From Bathynomus jamesi (Eukaryota > Arthropoda > Malacostraca > Isopoda > Cirolanidae): a stretch of DNA of 64,000 bases. The stretch spans positions 1 through 64,000 of the forward strand of contig JAJOZX010001076.1 of the NCBI GenBank assembly GCA_023014485.1, read 5' to 3'. The notes under the pieces are model-generated. The model saw nothing but the letters and a program-made list of their open reading frames with translations. It did no database searches and was not told where the DNA came from. The position numbers were made by a program, and so were the translations under genes. Each line of letters begins with the position of its first letter. Position 1 is the first letter of the stretch. This document shows positions 20,300 to 32,926 of the stretch, piece by piece.

Positions 20300-20591
20300 T
20301 AATGTAGAAATGTGTGTGCACCCATTTTGGGTCTCCCATTTAAAGGTGTTTGTGGGGCAAGTGAAGATCATGAGTTTTTCAATACCTCATAGTACTATGG
20401 GGGGCACCGCTCAGCAGAGGAATCTCTTTAAATAGGGTGTGTAAGGACAGAGAGTATCCCCTAACCCAAGATGCTGCCTCCCTATATCCCACAACACTTG
20501 TGTTGAGCTGTAGGATCTATCACCCAAATGCACATAATATATATGAAATAAACTAGTACCATTCATGCAATAAAAATGGGCTTAAACACCA

Positions 20592-23420
20592 TCACCAGAT
20601 GTCCCTTGCAGACATCAAACTATCCAACCTTCTTTTGAAAGAATCAAGTGTATCTGAAGTCACCACTTCTTCTGTCAGACTGTTCCAAAACTTAATTACT
20701 CTGTTTGTAAAACTATGTTTTCTTAAATTTGTTTTACATCTTGGCTTAAATAATTTCATACTATGACCTCTAGTCTGATTATTGTGATGTTTAATGAAAA
20801 GAGACTCAAAATCTATCTTATCCAATCCTTTTATCATTTTATACACCTCTATCATATCCCCTTAACCTCCTCCTTTTTAATGAGAACATGCTTAGATACG
20901 CCAGTCTTTCCTTATATGTCAATTGTCTTAGAGATGGGATCATTCTTGTTGCTCGTTTCTGTACTTTTTCCAGTTTTTCAATATCTTGTATCAAATAGGG
21001 ACTATTAAATTGAATGCAGTATTCGAGGAGGGGTCTCACATATGAAATGTATAGTTGCTTTATAATATTGGGTGATTTGTATTCAATGTGTGTCTGCATG
21101 AGATTGAGTCTAGCATTTGCTTTATTTCTGATTACCATACAGTGATTTGAGGGTTTAAGTTCATTTGTCACAGTGACACCCAAGTCTTTCTCTTTATCAT
21201 CATTTTTAATCCAAATTCCATTCATATTGTATTCAAATTCTGGATTTTTTGGCCCAATATGCATAACCTTGCACTTATCAACATTAAATTTCATCTCCCA
21301 CTTATCTGCCCAGGCTGTTACTCTGTCTAAGTCTTTTTGTATTGTCATTGCTCCTGCTACTGACTTAACATTATGGCCTAATTTTGTATCATCAGCAAAT
21401 TTTGAGGTTTTACATGATAGGCCCTTCTCTAGATCATTTATATAGACAACAAAAAGCAGAGGTCCCAGAACAGACCCCTGTGGGACTCCGCTCAATACGG
21501 GTCTCCAAGTAGACTTATTTCCATTTAGATGAACTCTCGTTTTCTATTTCTCAGCCATTCTTCTATCCAATCAGCTATATGACCTCTTATACCATGGGCT
21601 CTAACTTTTACCAACAATCTTGCATGAGGAACAGTATCAAATGCCTTTGCAAAATCTAAGTATACTATATCTACTGGCTCTTTATTGTCCAAATGCAATA
21701 GGACTCCATCATAAAATTCAATCAAGTTGGTTAGACAGGACCTTCCATTTCGAAAGCCATGCTGGCTATCATTTATAAGGTTGCACTCTTCAAGGAACTC
21801 AGTAACTTTACCTCTAATGATACTTTCGAGTAATTTGCAAATAATGGAGGTGAGGCTGATGGGTCTGTAGTCTGTAGTTTTTTGCCAAGTTTCTATTTCC
21901 TTTTTTAAAGATTGGAGCCACATTTGCTTTCTTCCAATCCTCTGGAATTTCAGTACATATCAATGATTTATTAAAAATAATTTCTAGTGCCTGTGCTATA
22001 TTCTTTTTGGCAGCTTTTATGACTATTGGATGCATTTCATCTGGCCCTGGAGATTTTTCCATTTTTAATTTATCTATTGCTTTTAAGATATCTAGTTTTG
22101 TTACCCTTAATTCATTTATTTCTCTATCTTGTCCTGGTAGTATAAGATCAGGAATATTATTTAAATTTTCATTTGTGAATACTGATGAGAAGTATTTGTT
22201 TAGTTCTTCAGTTATTTCAAGATCATCATCTATAGTTTTATCATCTATATGGAGGGGGCCAATTTTCTTTTTCACTCTACTTTTCAAATTGAAGTGACTG
22301 AAAAACTTCTTAGGATTGTTTTTTGAATTCTTGGCTAGGCTTTTTTCCAGGTTGTTTGCTATCTCTGATTACTTTCTTGCAAATGCTTCTTTTACTTTTA
22401 TATATTTCGGAGTCTGTGCCATTTTTAGTTCTTTTGAATTTATGAAATGCTTTTGTTTTTTCTCTGATTGCTCTTTTTACATTGCAGTTTATCCAAGGTT
22501 GTTTTTTATTTTTTCCAGTTCTGATTTTACACTGTGGGATATGCTTCCTTTGTATGTTCATTATTATACTTTTAAATTTTTCCCACATACTAGTTACTGT
22601 CTGTTCAGGCTGTAGAATATCTGTCCAATTTATTAGACACAGATCATTTACTAGTCCATTTATATTTCCTCTTTTAAAATCTGGAACTTCTACTTTATTT
22701 TCACTAGGTCTTGAATTACAAACAATATTAAACCGAAGGATACAATGATCACCTGAACCTAGTGTTTCTGAAACCGAGATATCCTGGAAGGTATCTGGAT
22801 TATTTGTTAGAATTAAATCTAGAATGGCAGCCCTGGTTGGCTCCTTTACTAACTGGGTTAAACCATTCTCAATTATACAGTCTAAGAATCTCTCATTACT
22901 TTCTGGTGTTTGTAATATTTCCCAGTCTATATGCCTATAATTGAAATCTCCAATAATAATATTGCTTGTCATTGCTTTATTTATTTCATCAATAAGTTGA
23001 TTTTCTACATACTTATTTTCTTCTCTACTTTTGGGGATTCCTCCAACTGAACATCCCTCAGGTGGTCTATAAATACCCCCTATCCTGATTTTCCTGGCAT
23101 TTTTATGCCCAATATCTATCCATACAGATTCAACTATTTCCTCTTTAACGGAGGTAACTTCAACTGGATTCAGATTTGTCTTGGCATAAATAAATACTCC
23201 GCCACCCTCTGAATATTTACGTTCATAATAAAAAAGTTCATAGCCATCAATTTCATAAGTAATGGTATTATCTTTCACTAAATAGACTATTTGGTATCGT
23301 ACTGAATTTTGTCCAAGTTTCAGTGACAATCATAACATCAGGATTTTCAATACCTATGTATGCCTTGAATTCATTTATTTTATCTCGGATACTTCTTGCA
23401 TTTACATAGAAAAATGACAA
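20592..23420 (-). pseudogene. CR1-type ORF2: endonuclease + reverse transcriptase
   Basis: The product would nick target DNA and prime reverse transcription. The endonuclease starts near 23415 (FYVNARSIRDKINEFKAYIG, VTETWTKFS), shifts frame near 23329, then continues with GGIYRPPEG, IIIGDFNYRHIDWE, EPTRAAILDLILTNN and SETLGSGDHCILRF. The RT follows with KSPGPDEMHPIV, APIFKKGNRN, NDSQHGFRNGRSCLTNL, motif A VYLDFAKAFDTVPH, SGVPQGSVLGPLLF and the catalytic FADDTK. The C-terminal FWNSLTEEVVTSDTLDSFKR is typical of the group. At least five frameshifts occur (near 23330, 22300, 21900, 21510 and 20850), but homology is nearly continuous. Confidence 0.9.
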
Positions 23421-23606
23421 AGAACCCTTGGAATATTTTGCTTGTAATTTAGTCTGGTTCTTGTTCTGTGATGGTATATTATTTGCATCTCTTTTACTTT
23501 CTTTGTTGACCTTTTTCTTTTGAGTTTTGATTATATTTTTTATTAGTTTATTGTTATCAAGAGTATTGGTATTTGTACTAATTTGGCCTATTCCTTTAGT
23601 TTTTAG

Positions 23607-24180
23607 TCAATTATATGATACAATCTTTGATAGTAAATCAGTTCCTTTACTATTAAGGTGAATTCCATCTCTGTTATAGAACTTTTTTTTGTAAAATTTA
23701 TTCCACAGTTCGATATATGTAATTTCCATGCTCTGACATAGTGTCTTAAGCCTACTATTTATATATAATGCTTGTGAGTACCACTTATTATTCTCATGTA
23801 TCCTGGGAATTATACCTGTGATAGATGTTTTAAGGTTAGGTCTCCGTTCCTTTAACTTTGTTAATAGCTGTTTATATGACTCCATGGCTTCTTCGGAGTG
23901 CTTACCCTTTATATCATTTCCACCTACATGTATAACCATATTCTTTGGTACAGTTAGGTCAATACCAGATCCTTTTTCTATAATTTTATTACTAATTCTA
24001 TTTATCCTTGCACCTGGATAACAGTAAGCTATGCTACCTCTAGGTAATTTAGATCCTAGGCCCCTCACTTGAGAGTCACCTATAATGGACTAGGCAATAT
24101 AATTTGGGTCTAAAATTGGTGAAACTACAAGATTCTGATGATCATTATTTTTAGCTAGGTCTTGGTGCAAAATCAAAAAC
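23607..24180 (-). pseudogene. CR1-type ORF1 esterase (SGNH hydrolase) domain
   Basis: This is an esterase-like domain of unknown role in retrotransposition. All SGNH blocks are visible: IIGDSQVRG (catalytic Ser, about 24085), VIHVGGNDI (Gly and Asn blocks) and RDGIHLNSKG (Asp and His). GDSQ lies upstream of the first Met at 24068, so the real frame begins further 5'. A TAG stop just before GDSQ interrupts it. The ORF1 N-terminus, normally with a zinc finger or RNA-binding region, is missing through 5' truncation. Confidence 0.85.
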
Positions 24181-24187
24181 TAGTAAT

Positions 24188-24786
24188 CCTTTATAAGGTA
24201 ATTATTTGTTTCAACATGCATCTTGCTAATGAATTGAAAACATGTTTTTCTTATGTAATTTGATGTGTACTATTTGAAAATGACCTTCATTTCCTTGGGA
24301 AATGTGCCATTTTTTCAGAAATGACCTAACCTAATCTAATGAAACCTAATTAAATAACTCAGGTTAATTGAATGGCCAGTTAGGTCAACTGTATGTCCTT
24401 GATGGATTGGTTAGGTTAAGTTGATATTTTTGTTAAAACTAACAAAAATATCATGACAACCTAACCAATCATCAAGGACATACAGTTGACCTAACCTGGC
24501 ATTCAATTGGGTGCTGAGGTCAGGGAATAAGAAAGAATATTACCCTCAATATTTTGCGAGATAGCTATTTAACAAATTTTTTTTTAATGAAAATGAACGC
24601 ATCCACCATTTTCTCCGATGCATAGCGGAATTATATCTGCATACGATAAGGTCATTTCTGGAAAAATGGCACATTTCCCAAAGAAATGAAGGTTATTTTC
24701 AAACAGTACGCATCAAATTACATAAGAAAAACATGTTTTCAATTCATTAGTGAGATGCATGTTAAAACAAATAATAACCCTTTACA
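24188..24786. repeat. Nested palindromes (foldback repeat)
   Basis: An outer inverted pair (24188-24327 with 24648-24786) encloses an inner pair (about 24366-24432 with 24438-24509). The inner arm carries TTAGGTCAACTGTATGTCC, a motif found at four other places in the window. CCTAA-type pieces are present. Confidence 0.8.
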
Positions 24787-25286
24787 ATATGGTTCAAAAT
24801 TATTTTAAAAAAATTAACAAGTTTAACATTAAATGTGTTAAATTTGTTAAGTCACAATATTTTCATTAGTTTTAACGAAGATATCACAACAACCAATCAA
24901 GGGTGTACAGTTGACCTAACTGGGTATTCAATAATTTTCATATAGGTTTTGGTTAATACCGTATTCGTTTTAACGTCTCTTTCATTTTTGATAGAAAGTT
25001 AATTTTCTGCTATTTCACTTTTGATATTCTGAAATAGGGGCATGATGCTGGTTTTATAATGAGAGCAAACTTTTCTGGTCAATTTTGAGGTGCTTTGCAT
25101 GAATCTGCCATTGGTTTCTTGTGCAAATGCATAGTTTTTGAGATAACATAACATAAACATATGTGATATGTTCATGTTATGAGATCTTGTAAATGACCCA
25201 CTACCATAGGAAATGTGCAAAACACCTCAAAATTAACCAGAAAAGTTTGCTCTCATTTTCATTTAAACTAATGAAAATATCACGAC
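24787..25286. other. No gene; short inverted repeat
   Basis: Arms of about 41 bp (25058-25098 and 25215-25255) share GAGAGCAAACTTTTCTGG. A further copy of the dispersed repeat lies around 24850-24930 and matches the flanks of the piggyBac insertion. Confidence 0.7.
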
Positions 25287-25467
25287 TTAACCTGTTCATA
25301 TTGGGATATGCATTTTTTATCACTCGCGGATCCGAGATGGAGAGAGTGGGGATACTTTTATATTTTTTCAGATATAATTTTATAATTTCAGTCATTTTAG
25401 TAGATAAATATTACATATATCAATTTCAAATACATAAGTAATTGTGTATTGAATATATATATATATA

Positions 25468-25664
25468 GGCTACATCATAGCCAATGTTGTAACACCGCTT
25501 CCTGTTGATCAGTGAAGTTAAGCGACATTGGGTCTGGGTAGTAGTTGGATGGGAGACTGTCCTCTGTGCTCAGATTAAGTAGCAACCTGTGGTTTGGATC
25601 CCACATAAAGCTGTAGGTCCCCTCCATCATATGACCTTAGATGTTGTGAAGGAGGTTAAACAAC
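25468..25664 (+). mobile_element. 5S rRNA-derived SINE, copy 3
   Basis: Box-type GTTAAGCGACATTGGGTCTG and GTTGGATGGGAGACTGTC are followed by GTGGTTTGGATCCCACAT and the same 3' body. It has more CpG-to-TpG changes than copies 1 and 2, suggesting an older or once-methylated copy. It cuts the 3' end of the piggyBac transposase. Confidence 0.85.
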
Positions 25665-27156
25665 AAGCTATGGACAGTATCCTCTTCAAATGGTCTTTTC
25701 CTTTGATGATGAGGGTTTTGTGATTCAAAGTCTTTACAGATCTTTTTGAAATTGTGAGTGTGTTTATGTAACAGTTCCATCACTAGCTCTTCAATGAACT
25801 TTTTGTTCTTGTAAACAAGAAAGCTATTGAGAACCATTCTCATTATCAAATGAATGTTGAGCTTTTTGAGCCAAGCATGGGATTTCTTGCAAGGGTCATA
25901 AGGTTCAAGTAGTTGATCATCCATATCAACAGATCCCATTAGTTCATTGTATTTTTCAATGTGATATGGCTTATTATAAACTTTGCATATTCCTCCAAAG
26001 TAAGTTTTATCTTTTTCAACTATACCTGCCTCATACATTGTGGTGATAACATTTATGGTCTTTTTATCTTCCCACCTCACAATAAGAGTTTTCATTCCTT
26101 GCAAAGGCACATTGATATTTTCTAGTCTTTCTGAATTTAGCTCCTTTGGTACACCTCTGTTAGAATGAATATATAGTACCAGTCACCATTGTATTATGCA
26201 AGTCAAGAAACTTTACAAGTTGGAGGCTGTTGTACCAATTGTCTATTATAATGTGTCTTTCTTGACCTAACACAGTTTTAGCTAAGAAGACCACTATGCA
26301 TTCTGAAACTGTCAGGTTCTCGGCATCAGGTAGAGCTGGCAGTTGGAATATCTCTCCTGTAATAAATGCTAAAGTTCCAGTTATATCCACTCCAATTTTT
26401 TTTAACCATTGCACATCATGAAGATTTTTATACCAAATCATGCTTTAGTTTTTATAAACTGTCTAAAGTCTAATCGGCCTTTCCATAGCATAAGAGCTTC
26501 ATCTATGGCAATATGTTCACCCGCATCTACAACTTCCATGGATTTAGTTTTGAGCATTTTACAGAATTTATCTAATTGAGTTGACAGATCATTCTTTTTG
26601 ACATCTTTTGTTTCAGAAAAATGCAAAAATTTCATAATGGTATAGTATCTATCCCTACTCATTACTTTTGCACTAAAAAAATACACCCATGCTATTTGAC
26701 AGGTCCTTGACCAGTAGTCTCTCATTTCAGGAAATTTTACAATGCCTGTGTAGATGCTTAGTGCAAAAAACATGTACATTTCATCATTTGTTACATCATG
26801 CCATTTCAAATTGTTTATTGTACTTTTCAGTTGAGGATTTTGCTCAAAAAAATTGTCTTGCCTTATCATTTACACACTAGCCAATATATGCAACTACATC
26901 ATCACCAATAAATAACTTGACACTCAATTACTTTTTCATGATCAAACACAATATTTGGATTTACACCAGAATAAGAGCGCTGTAATGGAGGCTTCTCTGA
27001 TAGCCTTTTGTCTTGAAACAAATTTGGAACACAAGTCCAGTTTTTCTCTAATTGAATAGGCTCATTTTCCCATTCACTCTCAACAATGGTATCACTATCC
27101 TCTTCCTCAGTAGGAATGTAATCAGAATCAGTGTCACTAACATCTATTTCACTCAT
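25640..27156 (-). pseudogene. piggyBac transposase
   Basis: This is the DDE transposase that would excise and insert at TTAA. The start at 27156 gives an acidic N-terminus (SDTDSDYIPTEEEDSDT), usual for the family. Then follow a conserved segment WSRTCQIAWVYFF and the three catalytic Asp positions: HIAIDEALMLWKGRL, IIIDNWYNSLQL and NELMGSVDMDDQ. WLKKLNIHLIMRMVLNSF and the region before the C-terminal Cys-rich finger are present, but the finger is lost at the SINE. Frame breaks lie near 26890, 26440 and 26130. All three Asp residues are kept. Confidence 0.9.
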
Positions 27157-27820
27157 TATGAATGTTTATAAGTATAAAAAGCAATTATGACAAACACGGG
27201 TCAACCATTGCCATCAACTCAGTAAACCCTGCTCAAGGGCATAAATGACACAATGTTTATAATGTTAGCCCCACCCACAAATTATACCCATTTGTGATTG
27301 GTTGAAAGATTTGTCAGTAAACTCCTCCTACAACTCAGAAATCACCCAGTAATATTCTAAGAATATTAAAGTGGTAGAAAAATTAAATGCATATGGATAA
27401 CACACATTACCCATTAGGGTGTGTCAGTTTTGTCAACTTTTTTCAAATCAATTTTGGTAGTGAAAATAGTGTCTTTTCATGTCAAAACTTGAAATTGGCC
27501 AACCAGAATGAAATAAAATAACCCTTACCTACATCAATTTTACCTTAAAGTTTCAGAAATTGACTGTTTTACTAAATAATAGGACATAAATTGATTAACT
27601 ATTCATATGTCACAGAATTATCCTACTGATCACATATGGATTGTTTTCAAGGTCATATAGTTGTTATACAATGTACAAGTCACAACATGAATAGAACTGT
27701 CCCTCACTCTCAGTCCTCAGTTGCCTCTTAGATGTCATAGATGGTGGTTTGCTGTTACTGCTCTTGTACCTACTTCATAGTTATTCTACTAGATGAATAC
27801 TACAGTTTAACTGTAAGTTA

Positions 27821-30800
27821 GGGTGCATTAAACGCCCCATGATTTTCAAAAGTTGTTGGATTTTAATGTCTATTCCCTCAAATGTTACACTTGTTGGTAG
27901 AAGTATGTATGCAAAACATAAATCAAATCGGAGGTGGTCCTGGGTGGCCACCGGCCACTTTTATATATTTAGTAGTGATGCACCGAATGTTCGGCAAATA
28001 TTCGGTATTACTTATAATACTAATATACAAATATTCAGTATTACTATACTTACATTGATTGAAAGTTGAAAATGTATAAAACACAACGCCAATGTCACTA
28101 CTCCAACTTTGCTCGTTTCCGCAAATTTGGCCTCGCTTTGCAGTCACATTCAACCACTTGAAGAAGATTTTGGAAGTGGTCTTCTCCTCTTGCAGCTGAG
28201 ACAAAATCAGTTGTGAGCTTTACTGCTCTCTCCGCAGGGTCATTCACAACATTTAACCCATCCACAATGGACTTGGCTGCCTTGAAGTGGTCATTGTTCT
28301 GCCAATTGTCAACATCCTCTGTTAGGAAGGTCATATCCAGGTGAAGAAGGTTCACTGTAAACCACGAGTCCTCGTTCACAAGATCAGCCAGGGTTGTCGC
28401 TTCTGTAATTTTTGGAAATGACGGTTTGCCATATCCAGAACCGTAGCGGTGTTTTGGAGTGCTTGGCATTTCATCTGGTTGTATGGCCAGTAACACATCT
28501 GCAAGGGCACGATGCTCCTTTTGAGGTACTGCATTGCTGAACAGTGCCAAAACAACCAGTTCTGGGGTTAAATACCACAAATGTCTATCAAAGGCTTTCA
28601 CAGTGCTGACTGAAATGATTGAGTTGACAGCTTTATAGTTGAGCAGAGTCTTGTATAAGCACAAATCAAACCATGGGGCATTTGAAGCAGACTGACATAT
28701 GAGCCACCAATCACAATAAATATAAACAACAAAAACAACAAACTACTCCAGTTTTTCCTGTTGATGTTGTGTTGTTACAGTTCCTCGAGGTAGTACAGAA
28801 ATTTGCTCTTCAAGTAGGCATATTTTGATGGAATAAAGAATCTTTGACATCCACCTTGCTTTATGCATGGCCCCAGGTCTGTGGAGTGTTCCTTGTTTTG
28901 TGACATCATCATCGAGGACTACCTGGCAGAGTTGTGCCATTTCCTTGTAGTCTTCCCTACAGTATGAAGCGCTTGTGCGGATTGTGCTTAAAACCTTGTT
29001 TTTGCAGGATAAAAGCAGTTGTTGTGCATCGTCATTGTACATTGAAATGTCAATTTTGGTTAAACTTTCATCCTTTGCATGCGATATGCGTTCCCAATTC
29101 TTCTGGAATCTTTGGAACAAAGATGCTTCTGGAGACTTTGATGTCTCAATTTTGAGAGCGTCAAACACATGATCCAGGATTACCTCTCCAACATGATGGC
29201 GACATGCACACCACAGAAGAGCACGGTCCAGTTTTGATTGAATGGTAACACAGGCAGCTGTAACGTGTCCAGTGTTTGATGCTGTTGTGTCAAAACATAA
29301 GTTGACAACTGACTGTTTGCACTTCCATGAATGTAGAAACGTGTAAGTGTGCTCGGCAATGATGTCACCTGATGACATATCACTTCCACGAGGATATCTA
29401 GCCACTCCCAGTAGCTTTACATCAGTCGCATTCCCAACCAACACTGGCAATCTTTCTTCCTTGCCATTCTTGTTTGTGAGCGTATGCATCTGCTTGCCAT
29501 CCCAGTGAAGTGTTGCAGCTGTTGGGGCGATCCAATTTTCTCGAATATCTTTGGCGATAGCACTTGTTATTGATCGTCGAGCCTTATCAGCAGTTGAATA
29601 CGACTTGGCCACACGACGTGGATCACCTCCTGCCTCTTGAATTACAGCTTCGGTGAGCACAGCCTGTTGAACAGGAGTTATGTTTAGTCGAGTAGCAACA
29701 GACACGACTGAAGGCCTTTTCAGAATATCATGAGGAATAAAGGCAGACGTACCTGCATATGTTGATCTGTGGTGACTACGCTTCCTTTGAAGCTCTGGAA
29801 TCGCCTCTTCAGTTTCTTCCAAGCTATCTGCAGAGGCACTATCATCAGAGCATACAGAACTTTTCATCTCTTGTACACTGGATGATTCATGACATTCTCA
29901 TCTTGAAGCTTCCGCTAAGATGCGTTTTTCTTTTCTACGATCTTTATCAGCTTTCTTCTTGTCAACACTACCAAATGAGGCTACTCTGTCAGATTTCATT
30001 GACTCTAAAAATGCTCTATCTTCCTCATTCTTAATGTTTGTCATTGCATCTTTTGTCCATACACCAAAGGTCTTATCAAGACGTTCATTCATGGATTGCA
30101 ACTTAGCCAAAGTGTTTGGAGATTCTCTGCGAGAAACAGGTATTTGACGCAATTTGTTATTGTCATTAAGAAGGTCAAGTATTAGTTTGCAGCATTGATG
30201 GTCTGAAAGCATAGGAATATTTGCTTTAGTGTAGAATGTTTTCAGCTGGATAAGGACTATGCTGGCAGATTTCCATTTGAGTGGCTGTGTTTGTTTGCCT
30301 TCACATATTTCTTTCTGGATGTGCCACATCACGCATCGAAGAACCTGCCAGCAAGTTGGGAGGCGGACTCCTGTCAATGTACCATCTCCTTCTGTAAGAG
30401 CATTGCCAAGACCAAAAATGGCACTTGCTAATCTGGTCTTCTTAGCTTCCATTGTTACAGCTTCCATTGTTTCTGAAAGACAATAAAGGATATTATTAGA
30501 CTATAAGTGAAGTTTCGTTTATGGTACATGTTTTATGTAAATCACCCCTTTAGGGTGCATCAAACGCCCTTAGGTTCTTGGATTTTAATGTCTATTCTCT
30601 CAAATGTTATGTAAATCACCCCTTAGCAACTCTATATTAAAAGAAACAATGTAAGTAGTCAACTGGTTGGTAAATAAAAAAAATAGATATTTTTACATAG
30701 CGCGGCCCCCGAAAATTGCCGCGAAAATATAAAAGTGACCGGTGGCCACCCAGGACCACCTCCGATTTAATTAATATTTGGCATACACACTTCTAGCAAC

Positions 30801-30862
30801 AAGTGTAACATTTGAGAGAATAGACATTAAAATCCAAGAACCTAAGGGCGTTTGATGCACCC
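27821..30862 (-). mobile_element. TA-target DNA transposon B, inserted in E
   Basis: The ends GGGTGCATTAAACGCCC and inverse GGGCGTTTGATGCACCC are flanked by TA (27819-27820 and 30863-30864). Terminal repeats extend about 140 bp and include ACATTTGAG/CTCAAATGT and CCACCTCCGATTT. A third partial copy of the end lies at about 30550-30615. A hAT-type end (AGTGATGCACCGAATGTTCGG-like, near 27974) is embedded next to the left repeat. Confidence 0.85.
28098..30467 (-). pseudogene. Transposase of element B, single frame with two stops
   Basis: About 790 codons stay in one reading frame from 30467 to 28098, broken only by a TGA near 29898 and a TAG at 28743. The central part has candidate catalytic residues: Asp in ATLHWDGKQM, Asp in CFDTTASNTGHV and Glu in CACRHHVGEVIL, with 34 residues between the last two. 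Downstream MHKARWMSKILYSIKI parallels the SRWLT block of elements C and E. The start is not certain; MEAKKTRL lies close to the first Met. I cannot give a named superfamily. Confidence 0.7.
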
Positions 30863-31030
30863 TACAGTGTAAGTATGGATTATTGATTACAATTATTTAT
30901 TATCATATTCTTCTGTCTAATTATGTTGTAATCCCATGAAATATTTTTTTATTGAATTTTAGAACATCGAATGACTAAACTTTGAAACATCGTAATTGAT
31001 ATAAAATACTTAAATTTTTTTTCTTTTCAG

Positions 31031-31496
31031 ATATTCCTAAGATGCCAAAATTGAAGACAAGAGGTCAGTCATCATGCGACTTGAGCCTGTTAGTCGGTAC
31101 AGGCAAGGAGTTTCCCGTATCAGAACTACCAACAGTGCGAGACATGCTGAGACTAGGGTTACTCCTTCATGAACAAAATACAAAGGATAGAAGGAACTAC
31201 ACAGAGAAAGAGCTCATAAGGGACATGATTCCCCCTCTTCTGCATCAGTGGAAAAAAGATAGTGTTATTCAAACCACCTGTACTCAATCAGTATAGAACT
31301 ATTGAGCTAAAATTAACAAAGCTGTGGCACAAAGCAGTTGAAACATCACTTGGTAAAGGAAAACTAGCAAAGAAAAATAAATTTCTGCACACACTTGATA
31401 CTCTTCTTGACATTTTTAACTGCCAGTGTCCCATAAAGTTGTTCTGAAGCCAATTGTTCTCCCTCATGCAGAAGAGAACCTCACCCTCACAAATTT
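31031..31496 (+). pseudogene. Transposase of element E, 5' part
   Basis: A polypyrimidine-AG acceptor (TTTTTTTCTTTTCAG) precedes an exon starting IPKMPKLKTRG. It reads SELPTVRDMLRLGLLLHEQN and TEKELIRDMIPPLLHQWKK, then after a frameshift near 31262 VLNQYRTIELKLTKLWHKA and LDTLLDIFNCQCPIKLF. This is an N-terminal domain with a CxC start of a Cys/His cluster. Element C interrupts it at 31497; the frame resumes at 39252. B may lie in an upstream intron. Confidence 0.6.
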
Positions 31497-32034
31497 TAGG
31501 CCGGGCTGAAACTATAATTTTTGTTTGATTTTAATTTATCAGTGACTAACAGTTGGCTTTTGATATAAAAATAAGATTCCTGAAAAAAATAATTGGTGAC
31601 CACCAACATGTGTCCGGCCACCCCCGTTTTTGTAAAAACATCTAATGCCGCACTAGCAAAATCAGGAAAATGGCAATATCTCTTCTTCTGAACATGCTAG
31701 AGAGATGGTTTGCATACCAAAAGATGCAGAATTTGATTTAGAACAAATTATTAAGAGTGGTATTTTTTCATAAAACCTTTAGTTTTTGAGTTATTTTAGA
31801 AAAACTAATTTTTTGGGCCCATAGACCCCCTTTCAACTGAATGTCAACACAATAAAACATTCTCAAGCTGCAAATTGACATGTATTAGTGGTTTTCAATC
31901 AACAATCAAAATCAATCAAAATCAGCCATTTTAAATTCATTGAAAATGCTTTTTGACATTCCAAAACACCAAACATTAAATTATACAATTAACAAATTGT
32001 CATTTTGTCATATTTTAGCATGATAAATAATAAT

Positions 32035-32926
32035 CTAGAACTTAAAATATTTTTTAGACACAAAATCTTTCATTAATTTACGTGATCTAATTTTGTTTCT
32101 AATAAGACCATCTCTACGCTCATGACCTACAACAGCCAAGGATGCTTCAGTGACAAGCTTGATGTGCCTTTCAACATTCTGATTGTGGCACTCGTGATCC
32201 AGTTTCAATGCGGTATTAATGATATCACGCAGTTCATCATTACTGAATTCTTTTAATACAGGTGGAACAGTTTCCCATTGGGACATAGCAGACAGCTTGT
32301 GGTATGCAGAAGCTTTGAAATTGATGATTGGCTTTCTAAAGACCCTAACATTCTCATCTATAGCAGGATATTCATCAGTACCACCTTCATGATCCTCTTC
32401 ATTCTCATCATCACTTTCAATTATTCCACCTGCAAAATCATTACTGCCAGATTCATCATCAAAATCCTCTATAACTCCCCTCAGACACAGAACTTTATTG
32501 ACAGCACACCACCTCACCTCTTCATCTTCATCAGCCAGCATTCCAGCTAAAATATTTTCACCATGAGCAAAATAGCTGTTATTGTTTAATACGTCATAAC
32601 AAATTTCTCTAATTTTCCTGTCAGGGAATTTATTTACTCTTTGGATCATATTGAATAGGTTTCTTGACCCATCACTTAGCCTCTTATTAGCCTTGATATT
32701 GAACCAACTGTGAAAGTATACTTTGATGATGAATTCCAATATGGTTTTGAGGTTCTTACTGGGTCTTTTTTGTGAAACATAAAAGTGAAGAATTCTATAG
32801 GTTAAGGTGAGCCATCGAGAGTGATTTAGCAGGCCAACTTCTAAGAGTGCAAGGTCTTCATCCACTTCACCAGTAATAATTGCCCAGCAGATGCAGTATC
32901 CATAGTATTGGTCTGTTGATAAATTA
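32035..32926 (-). pseudogene. Transposase of element C, 3' part
   Basis: It continues immediately beyond D as LSTDQYYGYCICWAI, matching E's LSMDQSYAYYIVQAI. Then come LLNHSRWLTLTYRILHFYV, LEFIIKVYFHSWFNIKANK, an acidic stretch (DFDDESGSNDF) and the C-terminal VERHIKLVTEASLAVVGHER. The frame is open for about 290 codons to the natural stop at 32035. Together with the 5' part it shows that C and E are close relatives. Confidence 0.75.

Larger units (their letters stand above)
20300..24186 (-). mobile_element. CR1-type non-LTR retrotransposon (family I)
   Basis: Reading antisense, it has an ORF1 remnant with an SGNH esterase domain, then ORF2 with an apurinic-like endonuclease and a reverse transcriptase, then a 3' UTR of roughly 290 bp. 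An esterase in ORF1 is known for CR1-clade elements. It appears 5'-truncated next to a foldback repeat at 24188. The exact 3' end is uncertain. Confidence 0.8.

Noticed and set aside
22007..22748. Sense-strand frames overlapping the family I LINE
   Set aside because: They lie opposite clear endonuclease and RT motifs and show no domain of their own.
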